From: Rozella allomycis CSF55
Taxonomy: Eukaryota > Rozellomycota
Length of the DNA stretch: 40,077 nt
Assembly (NCBI GenBank): GCA_000442015.1
Contig: KE560700.1
Coordinates: forward strand, 1-40,077
Reading direction: 5' to 3'
Below are positions 10,839 to 21,339 of this stretch, piece after piece. A program made the translations under genes and the position numbers. The notes under the pieces were generated by a model that saw only the letters and a program-made list of their open reading frames with translations, was not told the DNA's origin and did not search any database. Positions within the stretch are counted from its first letter, which is position 1, and every line of letters begins with the position of its first letter.

Positions 10839-11417
10839 ATGCTGAAATTAAGATTGGTGATGCCTAACGATAAGGAGTGTGGTATTTTTGAAGAATTTTT
10901 GCAGCACAATAAAATAGACGTGCGTTCAGACGAAACCATTGTCGAACAACGAGTAGACCAAAGTAAGTCCGGTGAAAAGGCAAGAAAATTTCACGAATAT
11001 AGACACGAAGAACCCGTGAAAAGACGAAATAGACTAAGTTTGCATCAAAAAGATGAGCTTGATAAATCTTTTACATCTTGCCCTCATCCTTCAAAGAGAG
11101 AAATGGAAAGGCTGGTGCAAACTACAAATCTTTCTTCAAAAACAATAAGAATTTGGTTTCAAAACCAGCGAGCGAAATCTAAGCGCATTAAAGAAAAGGC
11201 AATGGAAGAGGCAGAAGAAGACAGGAAAACGCCAACAACTAGAAAGTTGACTGAGAATCAAAGAAAGCAGTTAGAGGTTCTCTTTCTTTTAGATCCTAGC
11301 GGAGGAAATGTACAAAATGAAGATATCCAGCAAATAGCCGACTTTATTGGATCCGATATTTCCCTTGTAAAAAATTGGATTGAAATTCATCGATATCAAA
11401 ATAAACAACAACAATAA
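10839..11417 (+). CDS. Homeobox protein with two homeodomain-like regions
   Basis: Intronless, 192 residues. Residues ~62-120 are a canonical 60-residue homeodomain: basic N-terminal arm KRRNRLS, helix 1 LHQKDELDKSF, helix 2 SKREMERLVQTT, and recognition helix KTIRIWFQNQRAKSKR with the invariant W, F, N and R. Residues ~132-190 look like a second, degenerate homeodomain: arm TRKLTENQRKQLEVLFLL, then DIQQIADFIG and LVKNWIEIHRYQN, where the usual WFxNxR core is replaced by WIEIHR. It probably acts in the nucleus as a sequence-specific DNA-binding factor; the target is unknown. The ATG at 10839 is first in frame, and a second at 10860 is equally plausible. Only 53 bases separate it from the CFAP410 stop. 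Confidence 0.85.
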   Translation: MLKLRLVMPNDKECGIFEEFLQHNKIDVRSDETIVEQRVDQSKSGEKARKFHEYRHEEPVKRRNRLSLHQKDELDKSFTSCPHPSKREMERLVQTTNLSSKTIRIWFQNQRAKSKRIKEKAMEEAEEDRKTPTTRKLTENQRKQLEVLFLLDPSGGNVQNEDIQQIADFIGSDISLVKNWIEIHRYQNKQQQ

Positions 11418-11457
11418 AAACATAAAGCATCGATTTAACTTTATTTGTAGAAAAAAA

Positions 11458-14139
11458 TTAGATTATCGCTCTCATATTTATTGGCAATACTGACTTGTCA
11501 TTTACTAATTCTGTTAATTCTTTAAATTCTTTAACTTCAAAGCGATGCAAGAAAGCTAGATGCCGTAAAACGTCTTTTCGTGTTATTATGCCAGCCAGTT
11601 TGCCATGACGAGTGACAATAACGATTTTCGGTCCCAATTTTTTAAAGATTTCCAAAACAGCTCCCATTTGAAATTTGTGACAAATAGTTATTGGAGAATG
11701 ATCCATCCATTTTCTCAAATCAATGAATGGGCCAGTATCGCTTTCACCTTTTACAAACCTGCATTCACAATCTTCGTTGTATAATCTCTTTGCCTCGCCT
11801 TAATTTCTAAAATGCAATTAAACTAATACCTAGTGCAAAAAGTAAGTCTGATTTAGAAATGTAACCGATCAATGTTGGATCAGAAGCTGTGTACACCACA
11901 GGATAACCCTTGAAGCTCTTTTTCTCAATTAGGTGAGCTATAATGATTGTTAAATTAATTTACTTATTTCAGACATTGTCATACCTCTGGAATAAAAGTT
12001 TGTCAAGTTTGAATAATCGGTCATTACTCTAGACGCTGGAATGATGTGATTATATTCTTCTTTTTGGTCAATGAATGGATATCTGTTTAAGTGAATGATC
12101 GCCTCTGCTATTCCATCTTTGCCAAAATAGTCCGCAGTAGATTTTGCAACGATTAAGGTTATCATGATGGGCAAAATGTAGGCAGCGGCACCTGTGATTT
12201 CAAACATTATGACTGCAACAGAAACATTAATATATAAAAAAAATTGTTTACTGACCATTCGGGACACACCTCCGAGAAACGCCGCTGCCCCTATAAGTGC
12301 ATAAACACCAGGGTAAACACACTGAGACTCAACTGGGCAAGAAGCAAAAATTGGGGAATATGAGAAATATCTTATTTGCACGAAATAAGTGTGTTACTCT
12401 TGAATAGTCTGTGCCGCTAAACCCACAATCCTTCCAAAACAAGCTCCTATCAAAATTGGAGGAACAAATGAACCAGCCGGAATTTTAGAGCCAAATGTTA
12501 TAGTAGTCATAATAATTTTGAAAAACAAAGCCCAAATAAGCATACCGGCCAATTCACCATAATTTGAGCGACTATGGTGATAATGTGTACTTTTTACTCG
12601 CAAATGTCCACAGGAAAGTGTTTATGGCAATTATCAAATAATATTCCTATAATTTCACCCGAATCATACTTCAGGAAGGGATTGAAATAAGCGATTAGTG
12701 AAGTCACCGCCGACAATAAGATCACCTCTAACATCTGATTAGATTTAAAGAATGGCGATTTTTTTCTATAAGCAGTGTATTTTATATTAACATGGACGAA
12801 AAAGGCGCCAAATAAGCCACCAAAAACACCAATCAATATAAAAGGAAACAATTCAAATGAGTACCAATCTGAAGTGTATGCAACATTAAAGAGAATTATT
12901 TTTCCTGTTCTAAATGGGTTCATTAGCTATCGAAACACAACAAAGGAATTACGGAGAGTAATGAAACAGCGACAAGTGAACATATAAACGATCTAAGCAT
13001 TGTAGTATGAGGAAAATAGTAGCTGACTTCTTCTAATGAAAATAGCACGCCGCCAATTGGAGCACCAAATGCAACCGCTAATCCTGCGGCTGTTGCGCCA
13101 GATAATATTTCTCTTTTCTTTGCTTCATTATAATAGTGGTTGGGAAAAAATCTGGGAATGATATTTCCAACACAACACGCAATATGTACCAATGGACCTT
13201 CTTTCCCGATACAAAGCCCCGCAGCCACAGCAAAAATCTAAAAAGAATACTCTAGATGTTTTACTAATGAAATACTTTTTGTTACGAGGGACATTAGTCC
13301 CAAATATCCTTTAATGACAAAACCTCCCATGATTGTTTTACATTCTGGTATCCCAGATCCTGCCGCGTATGGCTGAAGCTTCTTAACAAAAAATGCAGCA
13401 ATAAAAGCAAATAAACAAGAAAGGAAAACATACATTATATAATCTATAGCTTCACCACCATCCCTCCCATCAGCATTTCTCCATGAGATCCAATCCTCGC
13501 AAAGTTCTATTTAATTTAGTAAAATTATTTAACCTTCGTCTCCTAGACAGCAAAATTTTTTGTTCAAGTGAAAGCCATTTCGACAAAATCCATTTTTTAT
13601 AGATGACAGCCACTCAATGCTGATTGAAATACATGTTGTAATCAAAGCGACAGCCAGTCCAACAATAATTGTAATCATCCATGACTCACTGGAATCATAG
13701 ATCGCTAAAAGCTTTCCTTTCCATCCAGGAACCTTTTTCAAGTCTCTTTTTCTTTGTTTAGCCTTGGTTTGATCGAATAACCAATCTACAACATAAATCA
13801 AATAATCTTACCAATTGTAGAAAAGTTATCATATGCTACTCTTCGACCCACTTCTTCCTCCTTTTCATCATTAACTTCATTCCTAATATCTGTTGTGACT
13901 CCTAATTTTTTGTAGACTTTTTCCATTGGAAAATACTTTGTCCATTTATTATCATTCGTTTTAACTTTCTTTCTAAAAGAAATTATATCCTCATCGTTCA
14001 CTGAGTCCCTGATCACATTCAATGATCTAAATTTGTAACATTTTGTCATTTATTACCTATTGATGTCTTCATTAATAATACTTGGTGCTTTTTCTATTCG
14101 CGCGTCATCTTTTATGCATTCATTTTTTTTACTCTCCAT
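11458..14139 (-). CDS. CLC-family chloride/proton transporter with CBS pair
   Basis: Intracellular-type eukaryotic CLC (Gef1/ClC-3-5/7-like). About eleven exons; clear introns at 14027-14056, 13786-13811, 13507-13533, 13238-13264, 12927-12952, 12572-12597, 12371-12397, 11938-11963 and 11799-11829. About 811 residues. Selectivity and gating motifs are [18 protein letters not shown] (gating Glu) and [29 protein letters not shown] has the Glu at the position of the internal proton glutamate, suggesting a 2Cl-/H+ exchanger rather than a channel. Two C-terminal CBS domains include [20 protein letters not shown] and [20 protein letters not shown]. In the helix after GGVSRM the frame reads through ~10 extra residues ([10 protein letters not shown]). 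This is either an insertion or an unrecognised in-frame intron with no standard acceptor. The start at 14139 uses a first exon MESKKNEC; 14049 is an alternative. Confidence 0.93.
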
Positions 14140-14319
14140 GAATGCGATAACAACAAACAAATGCACCAACCATAAATAAATCACTTTTTGCACCAAATAA
14201 TTTGTTAGATTTAACTAGTCGTATATAACTAAAAAAATACTAAACTAGTAGGCTCTTTGATATAATTTAATATATTGAATACTGTTTTGTAGCGTCGTAA
14301 ATTTAGTGGCTCAACATTA

Positions 14320-15247
14320 ATGAGCGCACCGGTAGTTTCCCTTTCTGTTGGTAACTATTTTCTATTTCAAATATAAAAAAGATAAAAGAAAGACCAAGTT
14401 TAAACCTAAAATTGGTGTTAAAAGAAGTAAAATCGACCTTGAAGTCAAGTCTAACTTTAAAGTTGAAGACCCTGTATCAGATACGGAAGCATATTCTCAG
14501 GAGAAAGATGAAAGTGACATGAAAAAGTTTTTGAATGACGACAGCAATATTATCAAAGAGCCTGTCGCTTCGTCAAAAAAGAAATCTCATGGATCAACAA
14601 AAACAGAGGTGATCGTGAAAAAGGAAATAAGCAATATGAAAATGTCAGATTTAGCGGTTTTAAATTTTGAAAAACCTACAAAAAGGGTTAATAAAATAAA
14701 AGTTGAAGAGCCTAAAGTGATTTCGCATGCAGACAACATTAAACCCGAACCGATCGCCGCCCCACAAGTTAAAATTATCAATGGAAAAGTGGTCATAGAT
14801 CAAGAAAGTATTCTGGTCTCAAAGAAAAAACTTCACGAAGAGCCTAATGAGATTATTAGTGTTGTTGAAGGAGACCTTCACATGACATCATCATCATTTG
14901 CAAAGAAAAATTCAAGATCTGATCGTTGGTCGAAATTTGAAGATGAATTATTTTATAAAGTAAATATGTTATTTTGTCTATACAGGCTTTAAATGTGTGC
15001 GGAACCGATTTTGGTTTGATGAGCAAGCTTTTTCCTTACAGGGACAGAGTACAGCTTAAGAATAAATTCAAAAAAGAAGAAAAGTTTAATCCAAGAAAAA
15101 TAAATGAAGCATTACAGAGCATGACAAGAATAAGTAATACCTCTTCTGAAATTTCACAAAGCGAATGAGCTATGGCAGGAACTAACAGAAATCAGTGAGA
15201 CTATTAATCAGAGTAAAATCAATTTAAAGAAGAAAAAGTCCCAATAA
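14320..15247 (+). CDS. BDP1: TFIIIB subunit B'' (BDP1), SANT protein
   Basis: Third subunit of the RNA polymerase III initiation factor TFIIIB. Four exons with introns at 14351-14381 (31 nt), 14960-14985 (26) and 15134-15161 (28) give 280 residues. A lysine-rich low-complexity N-terminal half is followed by the diagnostic extended SANT domain (~200-255): DRWSKFEDELFYKALNVCG, TDFGLMSKLFPYRDRVQLK, NKFKKEEKFNPRKINEAL. This matches the BDP1 consensus of W-K-F-E-LFY, FG-DF-LI, LFP-R and KFKKE. It is much shorter than yeast BDP1 (594) or human, with the C-terminal region reduced to a short helix. The start ATG at 14320 is followed by a 31-base first exon. It is divergently oriented to the CLC gene with ~180 bases between starts. 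Confidence 0.87.
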
Positions 15248-15569
15248 ATTTTGAGTATGCCTACAACCGCCCACTAGTGGTTATTTTAAAATATTTTTTT
15301 CACATTTTATTTGTCAAGGATTTCTGGTAGGCCTCTGCTACCTAAACCTGAAGTTGCTACATTACTGGCGAGGACAGGACATTACATTTCTGGCCAAGAC
15401 AAAAAGAGTTGATAATCCCGTTGTTGGTTCCATACTGACCACGATTCATGCTTCTCACATAGTGTGATTGTTTTAGTTTAATTTTACAATGGCGATAAAG
15501 ATTAACGAGTAATCGTCATTAACACCTTTTTAGTCATAAATTTATAATTCTAAATACATTTTATTTATT
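15248..15569. other. Intergenic between convergent BDP1 and kinase genes
   Basis: About 320 bases between two 3' ends. It has T-rich and A-rich tracts suited to polyadenylation on both strands. Compared with other tail-to-tail pairs here (30-60 bases) this one is long, but no ORF, RNA or repeat was recognised. Confidence 0.6.
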
Positions 15570-16881
15570 TCATCTCGCTTTGCGCTTTTTTCGTATTGAC
15601 TTTATATTTGTTTCAGCGTTGCGATAAGAAGTAAATTGGCTTCGAAACTCGGCCAGAAAGGGATGACTGAGTGCTTCATCAGGTGTGATTCTTTGATTAG
15701 GATCATATTCAAACATTTTTGATAATATATCTAAAAATTCAATGTTAGATACTCCTAATAACCCACAGAGTTTTCTCTTCATACAAACACTTGGTAGATC
15801 ATAGTTTCTATGTAGAGATGTTCCAAGCAATGTTTTATAATTGTTCCAGTGAAGACTGTTTTGGTATATATGAGAGGGAAACAAATGAAACTTGTCTATT
15901 AAACTTTCTATTACTGATAGTCGATGTCCTTCTTCAAAAATCACACTTCCCGTTACACATTCGCCTAAAACACATCCCAATGACCACATGTCAATACTTT
16001 CCTTGAATGGCATGCCCATAGTAACTTCAGGTGCCCTATAACTTGGGTTTTGTACCTCATAGTCATCGTAATATAGTGGAGCGTCGCTTAAAGGCATTGA
16101 ATTCCCAAAGTCTATCAATGACAATTTTACAGATTGATGAAAATCTTTTGTATTTTAGCATTTAAATTACCATTTAAGAATAGAATATTATCCACTTTTA
16201 TATCAGCATGGATCCATTCATTTACTTTTAAGAATGATAAAGCCTTTAGCAATTGGTATGTTATTTCGGAAAGTTTAATCCAAGCACCCCCAATTTTATT
16301 GGTATCTTTAGACTTTAATGCTTTTTGAAAATAGGTTGAAAAATCGTGAATCCCATAGGAGGTATGAAGTGGAAAAACTAGAAAGCAGTGATATCCTATA
16401 ACAAAAGCGTCTAAAAGTCTAATTAAGCAGGACCCTCTAATATCCTTTTCCTGCAAATGAATTAAAATATTTGCTTCCTTTCAAAAACAAAGGAGTAACT
16501 TACGTTTAAACCGTAATGAGTATAATTTGCATTCAATACTTTGACAGCAACTGTTTCGTGTCGATGTTCATCAAAAATTTCATAGACTTTGGCAAAAGCC
16601 CCTCGTTATCTCAATAATTATCGAAAATTACCCTGTCCAATGATTTTCATATTGCTATATCTCTTTAACAGCCATAGGTTATCATGGGGTACTAAATGGC
16701 CTAACTCATCTATGCTAATCTCTTCTCCCGTATTGTATGTATCATTAAGAATCTTGGAATATAGTTTTTTTAAACCAACCGTCAAAACAAGTAGCAAATT
16801 TTCTGATTTTTTGAGAACGCTATTTTGTTCTCTTTTCTTGTTTCTGAAAGGTACAAATGCAGATGCAGACAGAGTTTTCAT
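15570..16881 (-). CDS. CMGC-group protein kinase (DYRK/PRP4-like)
   Basis: Four exons with introns of 30, 26 and 26 nt (16602-16631, 16478-16503, and one near 16144-16170) give 409 residues. All kinase motifs are present: glycine loop IIGQGAFAKVYEIF, VAVKVL (Lys), helix C EANILIHLQ, catalytic loop IHADIKVDNILF and magnesium-binding SLIDFGNS. The activation segment and P+1 loop read YEVQNPSYRAPEV, followed by IDMWSLGCVLGE. HAD in place of HRD is seen in PRP4 kinases. The single Tyr/Ser before RAPE and the EVQNPSYRAPEV block resemble DYRK/HIPK kinases. There is an N-terminal ~70-residue extension and a short basic C tail (SIRKKRKAR) that could be a nuclear signal. Substrate unknown; subfamily not resolved. 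Confidence 0.85.
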
Positions 16882-17173
16882 CGGCAGACAATGAAAATCT
16901 ATTTACGAAATGCCAGAAATAAAAAAGACCTCAAAAAGCATTTAAAACATTTACAAAAAATATTATTCTTTAAAAACATTTTTATTGGCCCTATTTTTTT
17001 CGTCTCTTCTTTTCTGTCTGACTATTTACAATACTCGATATGGAACCGTCAATGATATTCTTCAATCTCTTGTCTTGCATTTCTTTTTCAAATTTTTTCA
17101 TTTTTTCTTTGATACTTTCAACCATTAAGGAAATATTGTAAGGTTTTTCTCCAGTCAAAGCTACATTGGAAAA

Positions 17174-17988
17174 TTAGGATATTACCTTGTTCTTTTCAAC
17201 GGAATCAGTTATTTGAACGTATTCATCGGAAACTTTTTTCAATTCGGCCAAACTAGAAATACCCAGCGCATAGCTGATTCTCTCATTGGACATTACTTTG
17301 GTTTCTAATATTTGTAATTCATCTTCATCACTATTTAATTAATTGTGGAATTTGTACATTGTGTCACCGAATTCATTTTCATCCTGATGGACACGCACAT
17401 CGTTATTTTCTGCTTCAATTTCTTCATCTGCATTAAAATTATCTTCTTGTTTCTCCACGGCGACGGTCACAAACGCTTCAGATTGAATCAACTTTGAAAT
17501 TATATAAGCTAAATCATGCATTTCTTGTGTTTTAAAACTTAAATGGTAATAATTAAACATTATCATCCAATATTCTTTCACGTGAATCATTAATTATTAC
17601 CAATTGTTATTCTAATGTCTACTTTTTTGTCAAATGGCTGCGAAAAGTAAATGCTAAACAAAAGAAATAGACAGGAACACACATGATAAGGATCCGAAGG
17701 TGCCTTGCTCAAAACTTCTTGTATTCTAAATTTACAAAAAAACTTACCAAAAATAATGCTGTAAACTTTGTTCATAAACTCTATTCTTTTTTCTTTAAAC
17801 GGAAAAACTAGAAACAAATATGCCATTTTGGCATCGGCCCAACTAGTTTTGAAATCAGCAAAAGAAAACGTTTTTTTCTGCATTTTATTAAAATATGGTG
17901 TACTTACGTTTTTAAAATCATTTATGAATCTAATAAAATCTTCAGATATTCCTTCTTCATGTACAATCAAAAACGTTTGTTGCAACAT
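17174..17988 (-). CDS. SNAPC1: snRNA-activating protein complex subunit 1-like (SNAP43)
   Basis: Resembles the conserved region of SNAPC1, a subunit of SNAPc that binds the proximal sequence element of snRNA genes for Pol II and Pol III. Exons joined by 30-, 26- and 27-nt introns encode EDFIRFINDFKNV, TFSFADFKTSWADAKMAYLF, YHVCSCLFLLFSIYFSQP, KKVDIRITIEYW and EMHDLAYIISKLIQSEAF. These correspond in order to the family's F-DF, L-LYGLY-TQ, KI-VAL-W and A-YIF-KL blocks. A charged C-terminal helix follows. In the present frame the gene ends at TAA 17174-17176. A further 25-nt GT-AG gap (17161-17185) would lead into a lysine-rich open exon ending at 16991, but its phase is off by one, so either a sequence error or a different splice is involved. 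The start at 17988 is ~100 bases from the divergent phosphoesterase gene. Confidence 0.65.
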
Positions 17989-18089
17989 TCTCAGCCACGT
18001 GGCTTAAGATAATGTTAACGGATTGTTTATAGCTTTCTTTTATACAACATGAAAAGGTGGAATCTTCAGTCTCTTATTATTTGGTATCT

Positions 18090-19257
18090 ATGGCTGAGCA
18101 GCCTGATATTCTTATCCTGTTTACAAAATTATAATGGGAGAAAAAAGGCTAACTTTTCCCTCCAACAGGCCATTGAAATTGATACAAATAACAGATTTAC
18201 ATTATGGAGAGGGTGAAGAGTCAGATAGTCTTAACGATAACATTCAAACAAAATTTATTAATTTAGAGAAGCCGGATTTTGTTATTTTTAGCGGCGATTT
18301 AATATCAGGGGATTTTAGTGATGGTAGCAACGGATGGTATGAAAAAGAATTGAATAAAGTTTTAAGGACAGTGAGGTTAATGAATACAAGTTATGCATTT
18401 ATTCTTGGGAATCACGACATTGAAGCAGATCTAACCGAAAAAGAAATTATGAGATTAACAGAAAATGATCCATTAAGCCATACCAGAACTGGTATATTGT
18501 CCACATATGATGAAAGACATGATTATATATTACCGATCTATAATAATGGAGCTGTAGAAGCATATATAGTGATGCTTTTTACGGGAAGATTTGGTTGCGG
18601 CGGCTTTGTTCACGGATGGGGATGTGTAGAATCTTATCAAGTTGCTTGGCTAAAAGCTCAATTGGAAAGTTTTGACCGGAATAAAGCAGTGTACATTTTT
18701 ATACATATTCCTACGAGAGAATACATGTATATGTTTAATAACTATCCAGTGTTTGGTACGCTATTGGAACCAGGTGGGGTTGGTTGTTCCATGGTGAGGT
18801 CTGAGTTTGTTGCGACAGTTTCTGAGTTTAAAAATGTGTTATCTATTTCTTGTGGACATGATCACGAAAATGATTTTGGTGGGCTTTATGGTGAAACATA
18901 TTTGCTATATGGCCGCAAAACGGGATATGGAGGTTATGGTCCCGGTAGAGGTAAATTTTCCTATAAATCAACAAAGGCAAACAAAGAGGAATCCGGGTTT
19001 TTAACATAAGTATAAATTCTTTGGCGTTAGACACATATATTAGGGAAGAAAATGGAAATATAGATCGACAATCAAACGCTCAGTATACAAACCCAAACTT
19101 GAGGTTTTCATATTGTGACCTAGAAAGAACTGTCCAATGTGTCATTTGCTTAATTATAGTTGTTTGTATTTTTCTGTCTATTTTAACTTGTCGATTACTA
19201 GGAAAGAGGCTTCGCTTAAAACAAAGCATAAAAATATCGGATGGGGTTATTCAGTAG
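18090..19257 (+). CDS. Calcineurin-like metallophosphoesterase with C-terminal membrane anchor
   Basis: Purple-acid-phosphatase-29/Dcr2-like phosphoesterase, 370 residues in three exons (introns 18119-18147, 29 nt; 18951-18976, 26 nt). The five metal-site motifs are all visible: LIQITDLHYG (D-x-H), FVIFSGDLISG (GD), AFILGNHDIE (GNHD), YIFIHIP (H), and SISCGHDHENDFGG (GHxH). The family block GRKTGYGGYGPGRG follows. A hydrophobic segment near the C terminus (CVICLIIVVCIFLSILTC) followed by KRLRLK looks like a single-pass anchor. The N terminus (MAEQPDILILLLTF) is hydrophobic but not a clear signal peptide. The 26-nt intron after GYGPGR is required; otherwise the frame ends at 19009 and loses the anchor. 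The physiological substrate cannot be told from sequence. Confidence 0.88.
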
Positions 19258-19315
19258 CCGTACAACACTAATAAAATAATATTTATACATTAATTAATTT
19301 TATTACATTGTTTGT

Positions 19316-20514
19316 TCAATTTTTTTTCTTTGTCGGTTTATCAAAAATTGGTTTTGCTCCGCCTAGCCTGGAAGTACTTTTTGAACTCTTTGACCAGCCA
19401 GAGTCTTTTTTCGATGTATCTTCTGCTGATAAGTGAGTCCATTTGGTCTGCCCCCTTTTTCCAAATTTCTTCTTTTTCATGACATCTGGAAGTGCATCTT
19501 TCTTGATGTGGTCATCCAGCGTTGGTTGATTAAAGTCTCTTTTAAAAATATCCTCTGATTCTTGAATATCCTTTGACAAGTGGAAGAACAAACCTTACTT
19601 GATAAAACGCACCCTTATGATAGTATCTTTGCAAAAACTCGATTTTTCCACCCTTGGGTTTTTCTCTTCTATTTCTAGCCAAATATTCTTCTCTTTCTTT
19701 ATCATCCATGTTGCGAAGTAATTCAGTCTCTTCCCTCACTCTAATGCGTCTATTTTATCCTTAAATATTAGTAATACTCTGCTTCATTTTCTGCGTCTCT
19801 TTTAATTCGAATTAGCTCTCGTAGCTTCCAGGCTTCATATTCCCCGGCAGGGTCCAAGCCATCAGTATCATCAACTTTCAGTGGATCCTTTGTCTCCTTC
19901 AAAGTATCTTTGATTTCTTTGTTTAGAATATCTACTATAAGGTTATGAGATTCAATTTTCCTATTTTTCAGTTCAATTTCTTTCCTCTTTTCTAGCTCTT
20001 CCTCCTCAGCGTCAATCTTCGACGTTAATGTTTGACGCTTTTCTTTTGGCACAAATACAGGTTTTAACATCACCTCATCATCTCCACTTGATTCGCTGTA
20101 ATCACTGGCTTCTTCTACACTAATTCCTTCCTTCATTATGTCCACAGTGGTATTGTTTAAATCCATTGTTTCTTCTCGCTGTCTCTGTAAGGCAAGTTCT
20201 TTTAGTTTCCTTCTTCTATCTATTGCAATAGCATTCGCGTCATCGATATTTTCTTCTTTGTTTTGGGGTTCTGCGGACTTGCTATCTTCAACTATTATTT
20301 CAGCTGTATGCCTCCTCCTGTTTCTTTCAGGTTTCCCCACTATCTCATGTTGTCTCTGAAGTCGCCTGTCTTGGTCTATTTTTGATTCAGTGTGCGTTTG
20401 CGTTTGATGATCTTCCTCAGTTTTTAAAAAGGCTGGTATTTTCCCAGCACGATATCTTTCTTTTGCCGGCGCGACTACGTCCTTGGCATCCTTTTTTATT
20501 ACAGAATAATTCAT
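19316..20514 (-). CDS. MFAP1: MFAP1 spliceosomal protein
   Basis: Component of the U4/U6.U5 tri-snRNP and B complex. Three exons with two 28-nt introns (19750-19777 and 19571-19598) give 380 residues. The N terminus reads VAPAKERYRAGKIPAF (family V--YR-GK-P). It is followed by a Glu/Arg/Lys-rich helical body, an acidic patch YSESSGDDEVMLKPVFVPKE typical of MFAP1, and GEYEAWKLRELIRIKRD. The C-terminal signature is FLQRYYHKGAFYQD, then FKRDFNQPTLDDHI, FGKRGQTKWTHL and a DTSKKDSGW block. All family landmarks occur in order and both introns are needed to join them. It is convergent with the phosphoesterase gene with only ~58 bases between stops, and divergent from histone H4. Confidence 0.94.
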
Positions 20515-20940
20515 TTCGGAAAATCTAAAATAAGCTTTGTCAATAATCTTAAGAAATCAATTAATTCTATACGTAAAACGTATTTAATTATGTTTTGCCT
20601 TTCGTCCTCCCTCCGATTGAGCAGTTTGAAATCGAACGTACTCTGACTAATTTACAAGGACGCCATAGAATATAGATCACCGTGATTAAATTTGTTTCCT
20701 TCAAAGAACACACTTTCATGAAAATTAAGGATCGAGGAATTACAATTTACTAATTGAAATTACTGCCGGTCACGTTTATTGGTTCTTGTAATAAGTATGT
20801 CAACAAAACTTTGGAAATTCAATTGAATATAGGCTCACAATTGATCATAATAACAATTACAACATTATTCAGATCACTCCGTCGATAATATAGAACACTC
20901 GTCGTCAAACTTTATTATCAATCAGAGCCACACTTTAAAA
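20515..20940. promoter_or_regulatory. Divergent promoter region MFAP1 / histone H4
   Basis: About 425 bases between two divergent starts. A CCAAT-box core (ATTGG on the plus strand) occurs near 20780, and an ATATAG-type AT-rich word lies ~50-60 bases before the H4 ATG. These are weak, short matches. No gene or repeat was seen. Confidence 0.4.
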
Positions 20941-21339
20941 ATGACTGGAACGGGCAGAGTAAAATCAATAGTATCAAATAATAGGGAAAAGGAGGCAAAG
21001 GATTAGGGAAATCAGGTGCTAAACGTCATAGGAAGATATTGCGAGATAACATTCAAGGGATAACAAAACCCGCTATACGTCGTTTGGCAAGACGTGGGGG
21101 TGTAAAACGTATATCTGGGTTAATATATGAAGAAACAAGACAGGTAAATAGTCTGATTAAATACGAAGAAAGGTGCTAAGAACCTTTTTGGAAAATGTCA
21201 TTCGTGATTCTGTGACATACACTGAGCATGCAAAGCGCAAAACCGTAAATCGCTAAAAGTCAATTCTTAGGTTACCGCGATTGATGTTGTCTATGCTCTA
21301 AAGAGACAAGGAAGAACGCTGTATGGGTTTGGGCTGTAA
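20941..21339 (+). CDS. Histone H4 with three mini-introns
   Basis: Core nucleosomal histone H4. Exons 20941-20958, 20985-21143, 21173-21244 and 21271-21339 are joined by 26-, 29- and 26-nt introns and give 105 residues. After splicing every core block is intact: [60 protein letters not shown] and [13 protein letters not shown]. Unusual points are an N terminus MTGTGRGKGG (two residues longer than the near-universal SGRGKGG), SGAKRH instead of GGAKRH, and a terminal Leu in place of Gly-Gly. Without the introns the locus looks like a broken pseudogene. The last ~30 bases and the 3' flank are duplicated, in decayed form, at ~24505-24600. No other histone gene is nearby. Confidence 0.95.

Noticed and set aside
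18048-18140. Signal-peptide-like frame MKRWNLQSLIIWYLW before the phosphoesterase
   Set aside because: No 5' donor in the right phase joins it to the enzyme frame; the ATG at 18090 with a 29-nt intron does.
20941-21339. Histone H4 pseudogene
   Set aside because: All apparent stops fall in three GT-AG mini-introns; after splicing the H4 core is intact.
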